Positions 9,501 to 19,430 of a stretch of DNA of 64,000 nucleotides are shown one piece after another; the first letter of the stretch is position 1, and each line of letters starts with the position of its first letter. The DNA is from Stenogyne calaminthoides (taxonomy: Eukaryota; Streptophyta; Magnoliopsida; Lamiales; Lamiaceae), in the NCBI GenBank assembly GCA_037126765.1, contig JBBCBC010000022.1, forward strand, positions 2,790,001 through 2,854,000, read 5' to 3'. Below the pieces are notes generated by a model that was not told the origin of the DNA, did no database searches, and was given only the letters and a program-made list of their open reading frames with translations. The translations under genes and the position numbers were made by a program.

Positions 9501-10969
9501 TAAACATTTTTTTATTTGTCAAATAACATCAGAATAATAAAAAATACTATCTCTTAAGTCTTAATATTTAAGTGAAACGCATCTAGGGTTTCAAGATTCA
9601 CTTTTTATCAAGTATAATCGTGCGTTGAAGCATCGGTAATCGGTATGACTCACGTAATCACATTGATCCCATCTCTTTGAGGGATATAGATGAAAGCAAT
9701 GAGTGGATGGTTGGTCTAATGGAAGATGAAGATGAGTTGGTTCACCAAGGTGAAAATTTGACTTGGGGTATTGCTACAGAAGCAATGGTTAGGTTTACTA
9801 AGAAATTATCAAGGTCTTATGTTGTTTTTTCCAGGGATGCAAGGCGCTGCTTCGCGCCTTGTGGCGCCTTGCGCCATTAATAACTATGCCACTTAGACAC
9901 GTATCATACCAAATTAAATGCATCATATGTATGTGTCTGTGAATATACAAGTTATTCATTTGACAGAAAAGCAACCAGCCACACATTTCTAATTATCTAT
10001 ATATAGGAAAAAAAATCTCTAGATCAAGGATCATCCCTCATTGCCACATTCCAATTAATTTCCTAGCATATGACTATTCCAAAATCATAAATTTTGCTCA
10101 CTGATATCAAAAAAGCTACGAACCTTGCCCAAAAGCTAACCCTAAGACTATGTTCACTGGTTCATATCATTAATGACACTACGCAATAATCAAATAACAA
10201 ACAGCAATATAATTCGTAGCACATTAACAGAATTTATATAACTGGAAGCCTCATCATAGAGAATCATACCAGTAGCCCCAGACGACGATTCGGCATTTTG
10301 GAGCCTCGATCGCTCCTGAGCCTGGAATACATGAGGACTCTGGTCCCTCGACGCCCAACTTTCAGTCGACATGGTATCAGAATTACTCCCATTGTCTGCA
10401 TTTTCAAGAAACGATTTCTCCTTCTTCTTCCTACCACTCAAAACGCCGTCGTTTCCACCAATGCCACCAAACGGCCTGCTCAAATTACTAGCACCTAACG
10501 AAACGCCCTTATCCCTACTCCCAAAACTGAAGAAACTCTCCTGCGGCAACGGCCCTGATCGCGTCTTTATCTTGTTCAATCCCAACGAAGACGCCACAAT
10601 CGGCAAAACCGACTCCGAATTGAGCGCGGGAGATGGCGCCGCCGCCGCCGCCACATCGTCGGACTTCTTCAACGGGGAGGAGGAGCTAGAAATTCCGGGA
10701 TTCAGCTTGTTGGAATTGGTCGTTTCTTTGCCTTTAGAGGAATCCTTCTTCTTCAAAAGGCTTCTAGCCGCGCTTCTCGGTGTGCTGGCGGCGGAGGGCG
10801 CCGGCGAACTGTCCTTGGAAACGGAGGGCGATGAGGATTTGGGCTTTTTCTTATCGGATCGGATCGGCGAATTGGAGTTGGACCCAAAGGATCGGGGGCT
10901 ATTGGAGGATCCATCGGGGCTTGAGGTGTCGGATTTCTTAGAAGAAAAGAATCTGCCCTTGAACACCAT
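43..10969 (-). CDS. IREH1: IREH1/IRE-family AGC serine/threonine protein kinase, 5' part, 11 exons, C-terminus outside the window
   Basis: Plant AGC-class kinase of the INCOMPLETE ROOT HAIR ELONGATION group. Members phosphorylate Ser/Thr and act in root-hair and root tip growth in Arabidopsis. Exons inferred from GT/AG junctions and continuous frame: 10969-10270, 7289-7219, 7103-6930, 6490-5141, 3262-3090, 3008-2762, 2146-2054, 1974-1834, 1751-1659, 509-305, 128-43. The sum is 3,333 nt (1,111 codons) with no internal stop. The ATG at 10969 has an in-frame TAA ten codons upstream. Order: low-complexity Ser/Lys/Pro N-terminus (1-233), conserved IRE-type region (about 258-450), Cys/His cluster near residue 604-629, kinase from about 876 with FAIK, HRDLKPDN, DFG and APE motifs. 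Arabidopsis IREH1 is about 1.3 kb of codons long, so roughly 185 residues lie beyond position 1. Paralogue choice (IREH1 rather than IRE or IRE3) is by recall of family sequence. Confidence 0.93.
510..1658 (-). other. Intron 9 of the IREH1-like gene
   Basis: AT-rich, 1,149 bp between exons 9 and 10. It holds the inverted-repeat element at 1,055-1,508; nothing else is recognisable. Confidence 0.85.
1055..1508. mobile_element. Inverted-repeat MITE-like element in intron 9
   Basis: The left end GGGGCTCGTTTGCTTGG and the reverse complement of the right end (AATGCTTGTTTGCTACC) share the GYTYGTTTGCT core, followed on both sides by a GATAAGG block. This resembles hAT or PIF-type MITE ends of dicots. 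I could not fix a target duplication, so superfamily and borders are uncertain. Confidence 0.45.
1659..2146 (-). CDS. IREH1: IREH1-like exons 7 to 9 (kinase alphaC helix to catalytic loop)
   Basis: Exons 2146-2054 (31 codons), 1974-1834 (47 codons) and 1751-1659 (31 codons), all phase 0, with short introns of 79 and 82 nt. Exon 7 has the alphaC region NAVESILAERDIL with the conserved Glu. Exon 8 has the hinge NLYLVMEYLNGGDLYSLL. Exon 9 carries the catalytic loop VVHRDLKPDN with its catalytic Asp and Asn. Every residue needed for catalysis in these segments is present. Confidence 0.92.
2147..2761 (-). other. Intron 6 of the IREH1-like gene
   Basis: 615 bp and very AT-rich, with a T13 run near 2,371-2,383. 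Small frames at 2,027-2,388 on the plus strand are antisense or intronic shadows. No element recognised. Confidence 0.8.
2762..3262 (-). CDS. IREH1: IREH1-like exons 5 and 6 (pre-kinase helix and kinase N-lobe start)
   Basis: Exon 5 is 3262-3090 (173 nt); exon 6 is 3008-2762 (247 nt); the 81-nt intron splits an Arg codon (AG|G). Exon 5 encodes MNELADIARCVANTPLDDD and a helical stretch ending IEKLIR. Exon 6 encodes an acidic linker, then the kinase N-lobe FEIIKPISRGAFGRVFLAKK and FAIK, whose Lys is the ATP-anchoring residue (about codon 905). The glycine loop reads S-R-G-A-F-G, so the first Gly of the usual GxGxxG is Ser; from memory this is a trait of the family, not a defect of this copy. 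Confidence 0.92.
3400..3560. mobile_element. Stowaway-type (Tc1/mariner) MITE in intron 4
   Basis: 161 bp flanked by TA on both sides (3,398-3,399 and 3,561-3,562). The terminal inverted repeats extend about 28 bp. The right end read inward is CTCCCTCCGTCCCTTACC, the classic Stowaway terminus; the left end is GTCCCTCTGTCCCCCACC. Both continue into ATTTTGCAC. Confidence 0.85.
4551..4928. mobile_element. Inverted-repeat MITE in intron 4, possibly Mutator-type
   Basis: The ends form an imperfect inverted repeat of about 50 bp: left GTAAATTGCAAAATTGGG with TATCTATTGG further in, right (inverted) GTAAATTGGAAAACTAG with the same TATCTATTGG. Flanks share an approximate direct repeat (CATAGCC / CATATAGCC), which would suit a 9-bp-type Mutator duplication but is not exact. 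Confidence 0.5.
4975..5090. repeat. Small palindromic element, copy 1 (intron 4)
   Basis: About 115 bp with inverted ends built on GGTGCACCAGTTGCACCG and GTTGCACGATGCAACTG. It matches the element at 7,990-8,145 in opposite orientation (shared CGTGCAACTCAAGTG and the AACTGGTG...AGTGTTACT end). It lies about 50 bp inside the intron from the exon 4 donor. Confidence 0.5.
5141..6490 (-). CDS. IREH1: IREH1-like exon 4 (central conserved domain and Cys/His zinc-binding cluster)
   Basis: Largest exon, exactly 450 codons (316-765). It begins EVLGMIRTKFDKAKEEV and runs through a strongly conserved IRE-family block (LARSCAMTSPGEFWLQCEG, RMLFILTRCTRLLQFHKES). A variable Ser/Lys-rich linker follows, then ICRICEEEVPTLHVEDHSRI, a C-x2-C...H...C arrangement near residues 604-629 matching the zinc-finger-like motif described for IRE kinases. 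The end is Ser/Thr/Pro-rich (MTPRSPLMTPRTSP), with several proline-directed phosphosite-like motifs. Acceptor CAG|GAG at 6490, donor CAG|GTATCA at 5141. Confidence 0.92.
6646..6882. mobile_element. Long-foldback Stowaway MITE in intron 3
   Basis: 237 bp flanked by TA at 6,644-6,645 and 6,883-6,884. Both termini read CTCCCTCCGTCCCAAGATTA inward. The inverted repeat continues almost to the centre (GTTTTAGCGA, then ATTAGTATTTGAAATGATAA on each arm), so transcribed intron RNA could form one hairpin of about 110 bp. Confidence 0.9.
6930..7289 (-). CDS. IREH1: IREH1-like exons 2 and 3
   Basis: Exon 2 is 7289-7219 (71 nt) and exon 3 is 7103-6930 (174 nt), separated by a 115-nt intron. Exon 2 completes the split Gly codon of exon 1 and reads GQFDSSWDDPGALRNSD. 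Exon 3 starts TSYEPKESES and includes SFSHELNSKGVRPYPFWKP, a block I recognise as conserved in IRE-family kinases. Acceptors (TTAG, CAG) and donors (AAG|GTAAAA, GAG|GTACCT) are canonical, and the phases match their neighbours exactly. Confidence 0.9.
7577..7888. mobile_element. Tourist-like (PIF/Harbinger) MITE in intron 1
   Basis: 312 bp flanked by TAA (7,574-7,576 and 7,889-7,891). The left end GGGGGAGTTTGGTACAAATT and inverted right end GGAGCCGTTTGGTTCACAAT share the GTTTGGT core and a following ATTCTTCAA block. The 3-bp TAA duplication and GTTTGG termini suggest PIF/Harbinger. Confidence 0.7.
7990..8145. repeat. Small palindromic element, copy 2 (intron 1)
   Basis: Ends ACACTAGGTGTACCGTGCAA and (inverted) ACACTCTTGTACACCAGTTG form an imperfect inverted repeat. 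An internal GTATTAGTTGTTT is present twice. Same family as 4,975-5,090, opposite orientation. Confidence 0.5.
9312..9888. mobile_element. Short hAT transposon with transposase remnant in intron 1
   Basis: 577 bp flanked by a perfect 8-bp duplication CCACTTAG (9,304-9,311 and 9,889-9,896), the hAT hallmark. Terminal inverted repeats are CATAGTTATTAAAGG and CATAGTTATTAATGG. Both subterminal regions are GC-rich arrays of GGCGC/GCGCC motifs. On the plus strand, 9,661-9,790 reads IDPISLRDIDESNEWMVGL and continues acidic, which I take for the C-terminal tail of a hAT transposase. A corrupted second copy lies near 20,535-21,135. Confidence 0.82.
10270..10969 (-). CDS. IREH1: IREH1-like exon 1 (start codon, low-complexity N-terminus)
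   Basis: Codons 1-233 plus the first base of codon 234. The product starts MVFKGRFFSSKK and is dominated by Ser, Pro, Lys and Asn, with an Ala run from a GCC repeat near 10,630. No signal peptide or membrane segment is visible, so a soluble, probably disordered and phosphorylation-rich N-terminus is inferred. The donor is CTACTG|GTATGATTC at 10,270/10,269. A decayed second copy of this exon lies at 21,553-22,265. An overlapping plus-strand frame of 209 codons (10,371-11,000) is an antisense shadow. Confidence 0.92.
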
Positions 10970-11200
10970 TTTGTTGGCTTCTGATTTCGAAAAGCTTTAA
11001 GGCCAGAAATGGGAGTGCAGTGAGTCAGAATGAGCAGGCGGAAGCATGGAGGCGAGATATGATGGATGCAGAGAGAGTGATGAGGGGGTTTTGGTTTTTA
11101 GTGCGACAGTGTTGGTGTTGGCTTCCAACAGTTGAGAGGGCTGAGAAGAGAGAGAAGTGGGGTTGATGAAGGAACGCGGAAATGTGGATATACATTTTTA
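10970..11200 (-). promoter_or_regulatory. Probable 5' UTR and core promoter of the IREH1-like gene
   Basis: Upstream of the ATG, on the minus strand, the sequence is CT-rich (CACTTCTCTCTCTTCTC near 11,145-11,162), as is common in plant 5' UTRs. A weak TATA-like TGTATATCC lies near 11,186-11,194, about 30 bases above that tract. No transcript evidence is available. Upstream DNA beyond about 11,353 belongs to the duplicated unit described separately. Confidence 0.3.
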
Positions 11201-12255
11201 TTTTCTTTTTCTAAAATTCTTGTACCAACCTTACAGTTAACTCTATTTTTTCAATATAAATGTTATGTAAAAAATTATTATTGCTATATATAAAAATTAT
11301 TATTATTGTATAAAAATAATTAATTTATTTTTTAATAATAATAATTTTTTATGTTTAACATTGAAACTAAGGAACTATATAAATGAATTAATTATGCATT
11401 TATCTACAATTGAGGGAGAGTATTGAAAAATTATATAAATAAATTAATTTTACACTATTCTACAAGTTTGAATTTTTTAATGAGACGGAATTCCTTTGTA
11501 CCACGTCCTCGGTTCAAACAACGCGGACAGAACTTTACCCATATTAAATGATACATTTGTTCTCCTCAATCCTCCCTATAATGACGTTGATAGAATCTGA
11601 ATCTCGTTGACAGTAACTTTACCCACATTAAATTAAACACTTGCTCTCCTCGGTCTTCCCCATAATAGCTTTGATAAGTCTAGATTCTAAAGGACAACAC
11701 ATACAGAGAGTATTACAGAACTATTATTTTATATTTTATATGAGTATTAATTATTGATAAATATCAGGGATGGTAATGTGGGGTTCAAACTCGGAGTCAC
11801 ATTAAATTTGTCCTGGTCGGAGCGAGTTTGGATCTGATCAATTGGATGGATAATGGTTTTGTAAAACCCGCCTTAGGACTCGCCTAATTAAGATATTAAT
11901 ATTAATTTAGGTATATAAAAATTTATTTTAAAATTTATGTTTATATATACATATATATATATTTGTGTTTGTTTTATTTTTAAGCTTAATGTCAAAAAAT
12001 GAATTATTTTATATTTTAATATGAATTTAAAATAGTATAATATTAAATGGGACAGGCTGGGTTGGACCCTGTGGATCCAAGGGGTGAATTCTAATTTACA
12101 AAAAAAAAAAAAAACATGTCGGGGTGGGTCTTATGATGGTCAAACCCGTCCTTAACCTACCCCATTGTCATCCCTAATAATAATTATATATATATATTAA
12201 TAATCTACATAAAAGTGATAATAGGTGAGTAAATTTTTTAGGATAACTTTATCCT
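11201..12255. other. Intergenic DNA upstream of the kinase
   Basis: AT-rich, no ORF. Two similar blocks of about 50 bp (around 11,530-11,590 and 11,605-11,665) share CAGAACTTTACCCA/CAGTAACTTTACCCA-type text and CTCCTC. A (TA)n run lies at 11,944-11,961 and A14 near 12,101-12,114. From 11,353 onward this is copy 1 of the tandem duplication. Confidence 0.7.
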
Positions 12256-12977
12256 TGTTGGAATTTAGAGGCACGTAAACATGTAATCCATGCGCAGCGG
12301 AAATAAACAGTTCACCAACAACGAACACGTAATTGCATAATTGAATACGTATAAACATAAAGAGAAATCTTACAGTAAATCGTATGCATATTTCTCTACT
12401 ATGGTATCCACGTAATCCCCAATCACGGACTTGCACGGATTTATCAGCGTTGAATCCCGAGATGAATTTGCTAGGAAAATTCTAACTCTAGATCTTATGG
12501 AGAGAATAATGAATTAACGTTGTTTGTAAATTCCCAAGAGCTCATATATATAGGGAAGACTCAGCTTAAATCTTAAGCTAACCTAATTAGGAAATAAAAT
12601 CCCTAATCTTATAAAATAAATCTCTTAGATTTATTTCCCATATATAAAATCTCTACGGATTTAATTCTCATGTATATCAAATCTCTACGAATTTGATTCC
12701 ATATATATTAAATCCTATAATAATATTCTATATATTATTATTGGGAATCCTATTTAATTAAATCCAATTTCATTAAACATTAATAATAATTCATTCCAAA
12801 TTAATCTACTATTAATTAATACTTCATAAATTAAATATTAAATATAATTTAATATTTAATCAACAAACTATAATCCGTAAAAGGGAACTACTTGTTGTGT
12901 GAAAGGCCTCATATATCGGCGATTAGTCAAACTAACGGTCTTAATTGAACCCTAGACAATAAATCAGACATTCTCAA
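11353..12977. repeat. Tandem duplication, copy 1, left part
   Basis: Nearly identical to 25,310-26,953, with only scattered substitutions and (AT)n length changes. The unit starts at GTTTAACATTG and is broken at 12,977 by the inserted LTR element; it resumes at 24,608. Bases 12,256-12,977 are the beginning (in plus orientation) of a family A copia LTR. Confidence 0.9.
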
Positions 12978-13695
12978 TGTTGTGTTCGATATAATAAATC
13001 AGGATTAATCGAACATCAAAGAGCGACACGTGTAATATTGGAATATAATAATCACACCCGGTGGATAAGTTACTTTTTGTTCGCCGACTCATCGTAATTG
13101 TTATTGCTAAATTTTATCGAACAAACATAACTGTGTCAATATCTTCAACTCAACTCTCCCGAGGAACCCAAGAGCGGCGAACATAAAGTGCACGCACCGA
13201 AACGAAGATTAAGGGGTCAATAAAGCTTCTTCGACAATGTTTATACAAAGATGAATCTAAGATGAAATCAAACGTGGCGACATCTCGGGAGTTCTTGCAT
13301 GATCCGTAAAATCCAAAGACATGCTTTACCAATCCAAATTTCATGCTTAATGAAGTGGAAAAAAAAAAAAAGAAAGGGAGGAAAAGAGAAAGAGAGAAAA
13401 GAGGGAGAGATGGCCTATAGAAATCCCTCGAAAGGAACAAAACAAGAGTGTTCATCCACATATATAAAAAACCCTAGAACTCATTTACCAATCAAGATCG
13501 ATTCATCTTCATAAGGTGTATCAGAATGCGTGTAAAGCTCAAATACTATATCCTCGGCTTGGTATGCCCCCAGAGTAGTCATTTTTTTTATTTGGGTCAA
13601 CAAATTCATCTTATTTAAATTTATTTTACATTATAAGTTTTGTTTCACAGTTGTAATCAAATCACCACATAATACTCTCCATAAAAAACGACTCA
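12978..13695 (+). repeat. 5' LTR of the gypsy-type insertion
   Basis: About 718 bp, beginning TGTTGTGTTCGATATAATAA and ending CCATAAAAAACGACTCA, with terminal TG...CA. The same start and end recur at 23,916 and 24,604. Directly after it, TGATTAATTGGCGCTTAG could be a degenerate primer-binding site. Confidence 0.7.
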
Positions 13696-14309
13696 TGATT
13701 AATTGGCGCTTAGAAGGAGGCGGGAAAAATCAACTCATACACTAACCCTTAGTTAGCCGAGGCAAAAAAGAAATATAATGCCTCAATCTAGGAACACCCA
13801 AACGGAGAGGCTCGGAACAAAGCCGAATTATATGACCCGAAAAGAGGCCCAAATCGACCTCATAAAGATCAAAGTACGGAAATTATTAATCTTGAGGATA
13901 TAGCCAATGATCCGTGACCACAAAATTAAATCAATCACTTTGTTGTTGCGAAAGCACGTAAAGAGAGGGCGAAAAAAAGAATTAAGCGGTTAGAGGCTCA
14001 AAAGGGAAGAGCAACACTCACATACACGACGAAGAAGCAAGCTAAAAGAAAACTCGCAAAGCGGACTAGTAAAAAGCCTCGCGATGATACGTCGGATGAC
14101 TAACAAAACCTCGCGGTTCGTACCATCGGCGTTTGGGACGTTTGAGGCTCTCCGCCAAAGACCGAATCGGTAATAACGGGAGAAAGATCCAAGAAAAAGA
14201 CATCCAATAGAGGTTCCCGCACATTCGAGATCTTCAAAAAGCATCCGCACACCGAACAAATATCGGGCGGGAACAAAGTTGTCTATCCATCATCGATTGG
14301 GTAGTCAAG

Positions 14310-14900
14310 GACAAACTTGGAGGGGGGCCGCATCATCACGAGCATGATCCACGAGATCCTCATGATGGGGAACAAATTTCAATCTAAGTCTATTAGTCCC
14401 ACCGAAATTTGCGAAATGCAAAAAAGCCATCGAGGGATTACAGCCGATCCGCCGCGACTAAGAGCTACCGATCGAAAGATCTACCTTGCTCGCCATTATC
14501 ACAAGTGATCATGGCGGCGAAGTCCAAGAGAAAGTCGCAAAGACCCGACCACCAATTCCTATCTTCGATCTCGAAGCCGGATCCTCATGTCCATCTCAAG
14601 AAATACCAAGACTTTACGATCGCGATGGGGGGCTACAGACGCGACGACGAAAGTCCGATCATTTCCTATGACTTTGGGTGATCGAGCACATAGATGGTTT
14701 ACCACTTTACCCGCCAAGGTCCATCACATCTTTTTGCACAACCGGGACGACAATTTTTGTCCCATTTCTCATCCATGTGTGCTGCCATCGCCCCAAACAA
14801 AGGTTGGCGATTTTTCTCAGATGAGTCCGACCGATCATACATAGAAAGATTTGATAAATGTTTATATGATGGAGCCCCCAGTTGAGGAGGATGCTAAGAT
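14310..14900 (+). pseudogene. Ty3/gypsy gag remnant
   Basis: Frame fragments at 14,409-14,681 and 14,587-14,885 contain FPMTLGDRAHRWFTTLPA, typical of the plant gypsy retrotrans_gag domain (hydrophobic core with RW before the LPP/LPA turn). Upstream DPHVHLKKYQDFTIAMGGY also fits. The frame shifts several times. Capsid-forming protein in an intact element; not functional here. Confidence 0.55.
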
Positions 14901-15599
14901 CCTCGCGTGGTCGGAGGCCTAACTTTAAATGAGACATGTGGAAGGCCATGCATCAAGATTGGCCAAACTCATACTCAGAGTTTAGAAAGCGGCGGCTAAA
15001 ATTATAGCTATGCAAGATTTGCCAGACAATCACATTGAGACAGAGCCCATCGCTAGGAAAGCTTTAAAAAGAAAACGATGAATGAAGGGGGTACAGATCT
15101 CGGCTTCCTTCAAACCTTCGAACAAAAGAGCGTAGCAAATGCCCTTGAAGTCTTTTGGGCGTTTCAAATGTAAAACCATCTTTAATCAAATCAAAGATCG
15201 GGACATGTTAGGCCGCCGAGAAGAATTGTAATGGATAAGCGTCGACTCAACGCTTAAAAATCGAATTATCATGAGTATATCGGCACTGAGAAAAGTTGTC
15301 GCGATTTACTAAGTCAACTTTGGAAGCTATATGAAGAAAATCGCCTTTTCCAGTTCTTAAAAAACCTTTGAGGATTAACGTAAAAGACGAAGACCGAAGG
15401 GGAAAGCGAAAAGGCCGAACAAATGATCCCGAAGAATCACGCGAAGAGACCAAACGCCCAAAAGAGGGCCTCCTTTCGTTGGAAGAGGTCAAGAAAGTCA
15501 AGAAATCCAAATGATTCGGCCCCGGAATAAATGGATGTTACCAGCGCCAACGTTATCGAACAGACAAAGAAAAAAGATGGAGATCGTGCCATGCGTAAC

Positions 15600-15840
15600 A
15601 TCCATCGAGATAAAGGTGGTAACACATCATCCAATTCCCCACCTACACATCAAATCATTTTCGGAGGACGATCTTGGCGGGATTATAACTCCCCACAATT
15701 TTAACCATCGTCTTTCGTCTCCCGGGTTGAAGGTACATCGCCTCTTAGTTGATATGGGGCTTATGCAAACATTTTATTCGTTAGTACCCTTCACGGATGG
15801 AAAAACAAGTTGGGGATTTGAGCGGTTATATTGAACCATG
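15600..15840 (+). pseudogene. Ty3/gypsy aspartic protease remnant
   Basis: The frame 15,511-15,834 contains LKVHRLLVDMGLMQTFYSL, aligning with the RVLVDTGSSANILY-type active site of plant gypsy proteases. The catalytic D-T/S-G triplet reads D-M-G. The stretch 15,840-16,560 has no frame I can assign. Confidence 0.5.
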
Positions 15841-16559
15841 TAATCATACTATAATGGGCTTTGGGAAATGCGGACCCAACCCTATGGCATGATTAGGTTG
15901 GAGTCGAACTAGAATCAACTTTGAATCCAACATTAGGCGAACTAGAATGTTAGATTTTGTAATCGTCGATGTTCAAATCCACTTATAACGGGTTTCTAGG
16001 TCGCCTGGTTTATTCAGAATTCAAAGCGCGCCTGTTCCACGACATTATTGTGTTAAATTTCCACTCAAGATGGAGGGAGTGTAAAAGGAGATCAAAAGAA
16101 GGCTCGAGATTGTTTGCTATCATGTGTACCAGAAAAAACAAAATATTGTTAACATGATGGAACGAATCCAGGGGGAGATGGTGAGTCAGCCAGTAAAAAA
16201 CATTCTAAACATCTTTCCGTCGAACATGAGTTCGGGCGAGCATAACCAATCGTCGCGAATACAAAAGGGCGAACATAGAATGTGGAAAAACAATTGATTC
16301 CTCCGATCTCCCGGATCAAATGAACATAGATCAGCCAAACGAAGCGATCGGACTAGAGCCTCGCAGATAGGTTTTGAACTATGGAGGTTGATGATGAACC
16401 CCAGGGGACCCATTCAAGACCGGTGGAAGCAAAAAAAAAAGCGACTCGTTGAGCAATTGGAACCAATCAAAAATTGGACTGAGTTAGAAGTGTTCATTGG
16501 TTAATAATTACCGAACCAATCCGAGCAGTAAAATTACTTACCTTTGAGCAAATTTAGAT

Positions 16560-17300
16560 GTGTTCGCATGGTCACACGAAGATATGGTTGGAATAGATCC
16601 AGAGCATGCCCGCCACTCCCTCAACCTTGATCAAACACAAGCTCCGGTTGTTCGTAAACGCAGAAAATTTAGTCCGAAAAAATATCGCGGCGATGAATAG
16701 TGAAATCAAAAAGCTCCTTGACAACAAATTGATCCAGAGGTAAAATGCCCAAAATGGCTGAACCAAACCTAAGATTCGTTCGCCAAATCAAATGGATCTT
16801 GGAGACGTGGTATTGATTTCATCGATTTGAATAAGGCATGTCCAAAAGATAATTTTCCAATGCCGCATATTGATTATTTGGTTGATAGACAATGGGCCAT
16901 GAACTCATGACATTTATGGATCGTTTATTTGGTTATCACCAAATACCAATGCATCCGGACGATCAAAAGAATTTATGCCATTCGGATTAAAGAATGCCGG
17001 AGCAACATATCAACGTTTGGTGAACAAAATGTTCGACGAACACATCGGCGAACAATTGAGGTATATATCGATGATATTGTGGTAAAGAAGCGAACATAAG
17101 GAAGACCACATCGCTCACCTCGCACAAACGTTTGATATACTAAGAAAATATAATATGAAGTTAAATCCCAAGAAATGCGTTTTGGGATTCATTCGTGCAA
17201 ATTCCTCGGACATATGGTTAGTCGGCTGGGATTTAGGCGAATCAAAAATTCAATATATGCTCGATATATGCAAGCCCCGAAATGTGAAAGAGGTCCAAAA
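16560..17300 (+). pseudogene. Ty3/gypsy reverse transcriptase remnant
   Basis: Translated pieces include DFIDLNKACPKDNFPMPHID (about 16,818-16,877), GYHQIPMHPDDQK (about 16,935), FGLKNAGATYQRLVNKMF (about 16,980) and the catalytic VYIDDIVVKK (about 17,060-17,090). They are in the right order but several different frames. These are signature motifs of plant gypsy RT. No intact enzyme could be made. Confidence 0.75.
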
Positions 17301-18050
17301 GTTATAGCGGGTTCATATCACTAAATGGGGGACAAATGTAAACCTTTCTTTGATGCATTAAAGAAGGAAGTTCAATGGACCGAGCATTGCGAATGCATTT
17401 GAATCATTAAAAGCAAAGACCTCGCAGAATCGAGACCATCAAGCTTTGTTCGAGCTTAACAACTCTATCGTATCTTGCTGCATCCGAACATGCAATTAGT
17501 GGTACAACATGGAGAAGGAACCACACATTTGCCCATTTATTATGTTGCCAAGTCTTTAACTTTATTCTCCATTGGAAAAATTAGCATAACATCATAATGA
17601 AAAAAAAATTGCGACCATACTTTTTCGACCACTTCGGTTGAGGTATTGACCGCATTTCCATTTAAGTCCTCCAATCGATGCATTGCTCAAATGGGCGGTG
17701 GAATTAGGATTATTCGGCATACTTTCGCTCCCGAACAATGAATGAAAGGTCAAGCTATGGCCGATTTCATGGTTGAATTGACATATCCACAAATGATTTA
17801 AATTGTCGATCAACCATGGCATATGTATGTTGATGGATCATCAACAAGTTTAAGAGCGGAAAGCGGCGTAGTTCTCATATTAGCCCAACCAGCAAACGTT
17901 TACAATGACCATCCGATTTGATTTTCCAGCAACAAATAATGAAGCTGAATATGAAGCTTTGATCATTGGGATGGCAATGACTATGGGAATTCAAATCGAT
18001 GATCTTGATGATTCTCGGGTAATTGTTTATCAAGTAACAAAGTAGTATGA
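17300..18050 (+). pseudogene. Ty3/gypsy RNase H region remnant
   Basis: Around 17,820-17,980, pieces read MYVDGSSTSLRAESGVVLI and RFDFPATNNEAEYEALIIGM. This DGS...NNEAEYEAL pattern is the additional (archaeal-type) RNase H found in the Tat lineage of plant gypsy elements. Frames are broken. Confidence 0.65.
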
Positions 18051-18259
18051 AGCCCGATAACAAAATGACTCAATATCAACAACTAGCAAAAAAAGAGTTG
18101 CTCGAGCATTTTGACCAAGTTTTCATTGAACAATTACCACGAATGGGTAATTCGATTCACGATAAACGGCAGCAACACGAAGGAGTACGAACACGGCATG
18201 ACATTGTGGTCATCACGGCCTATCGCCATCCGTTCGTGGTTACGATTGCCCAAATAACA

Positions 18260-19430
18260 AATTTAACAAGAAACTTGGATGACTCCAATAATGAGTTATT
18301 TACAAAAGGGACTTCTCCCTGAAAATAAAGCACAAGCTACTCGCCTCAGATTACAGTCTGCTCGATATACTATTATAGACGAGCATTTGTACAAAAGAAG
18401 CTTCTCACTTCCACTTTTAAAGTGTATTACTCCTGAAGAGGGACATGTACTTCTGCAACAAATCCATGATGGAGTTTGCGGAAATCATACAGGTGGGCTT
18501 GTCCTGGCTCATAAAATAATCAGGCAAGGTTATTATTGGCCAACCCTTAAAAAGGATTCGCGGCGTATTGATTTTCGCTATCAATGCCGGTACATGCTCC
18601 ACTCATTCATAGCCCACGAAGATTTAGTATCGGTTTATAGTCCAATTTGCTAAATGGGGAATCGATTTAATCGGCCCATTTCCAACTGGCACATCGGGAG
18701 TTAGATATGCCGTGGTAGCCGTTGATTATTATACTAAATGGGCAGAAGCCGAGGCCGTTGTTAAAATCACCGAACAAAGGATGTGGAACTTTGTTTGGAA
18801 GAACATTATCTGTCGATTTGGGCTTCCCCAATCATTGGTCACGGATAACGGCAAACAATTCGATGGAAGTGAATTCGCACAAAAAAAATTTGGGAATAAA
18901 AAGCACTACTCGACTCCATATTATCCCCAAATCGAATGGTCAAGTTGAATGATTAATAAAATTATCAAGCATACCTCAAATTTAGACTTGATAATTCATG
19001 AGGATGGGTCAAGAATTGCCCGAAATATTGTGGGCTTACCGAACAACTTTCGAGAACATCAACTACGGAGACCCTTTTGCTTTAGCATTTGGTTGTTTAT
19101 CATTATACCAGAATCAAAATTCCAAGTCATCGAACAATGACTTTGGAGAGCATATTAATGACCAGCACTCGCCCCGAGTTAGGACTTGTTATGATTTCAA
19201 GAATGCTATGTATAAAAAGAGATCGAAAAAGTTTTATAATTCCAAAGTCCGAATGCGGAGTAAATTTGGTTTTAAGGCGATCGATGGGGGGTACCTAAGT
19301 GGTGTGTTCGAGCATGGGAAGGTCCTTTTCAGAGTCACGAGCGTTTACGTTTACCAAATGGGGCATATGACTTGGAGGACACGAATGGAGTCCCATTGTC
19401 TTACTCGTGGAATGCATCAAATTTGAAAAA
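18260..19430 (+). pseudogene. Ty3/gypsy integrase remnant
   Basis: Longest readable part of the insertion. At 18,279-18,600 is a His/Cys zinc-binding region (GNHTGGLVLAHKIIRQGYYW). At 18,650-18,950 is the catalytic core GIDLIGPFP, VDYYTKWAEAEAV, FGLPQSLVTDNGKQF, giving two Asp of the DDE triad. A C-terminal part is recognisable to about 19,430 (LPEILWAYRTTFENINYGDP in the 18,998 frame). Several frameshifts. Confidence 0.75.

Larger units (their letters stand above)
7290..10269 (-). other. Intron 1 of the IREH1-like gene
   Basis: 2,980 bp, the longest intron. It holds the Tourist-like MITE (7,577-7,888), a palindromic element (7,990-8,145) and the hAT element (9,312-9,888). Around 7,372-7,460 a GGATCCCTGTTNTACACAT motif with CAGACACTCAAGGATCC is repeated twice. 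The rest (8,150-9,300 and 9,897-10,269) is AT-rich without gene signal; the part from about 8,606 recurs in corrupted form from 19,748. Confidence 0.85.

Noticed and set aside
10371..11000. 209-codon open frame on the plus strand
   Set aside because: It is antisense to exon 1 of the kinase; its composition (Leu/Glu runs) mirrors the Ser/Lys-rich sense frame, and exon phases and family match support the minus strand.
12197..12436. 79-codon frame, repeated at 26,170-26,409
   Set aside because: Located in the copia LTR; duplicated because the LTR is duplicated, not because a protein is conserved.
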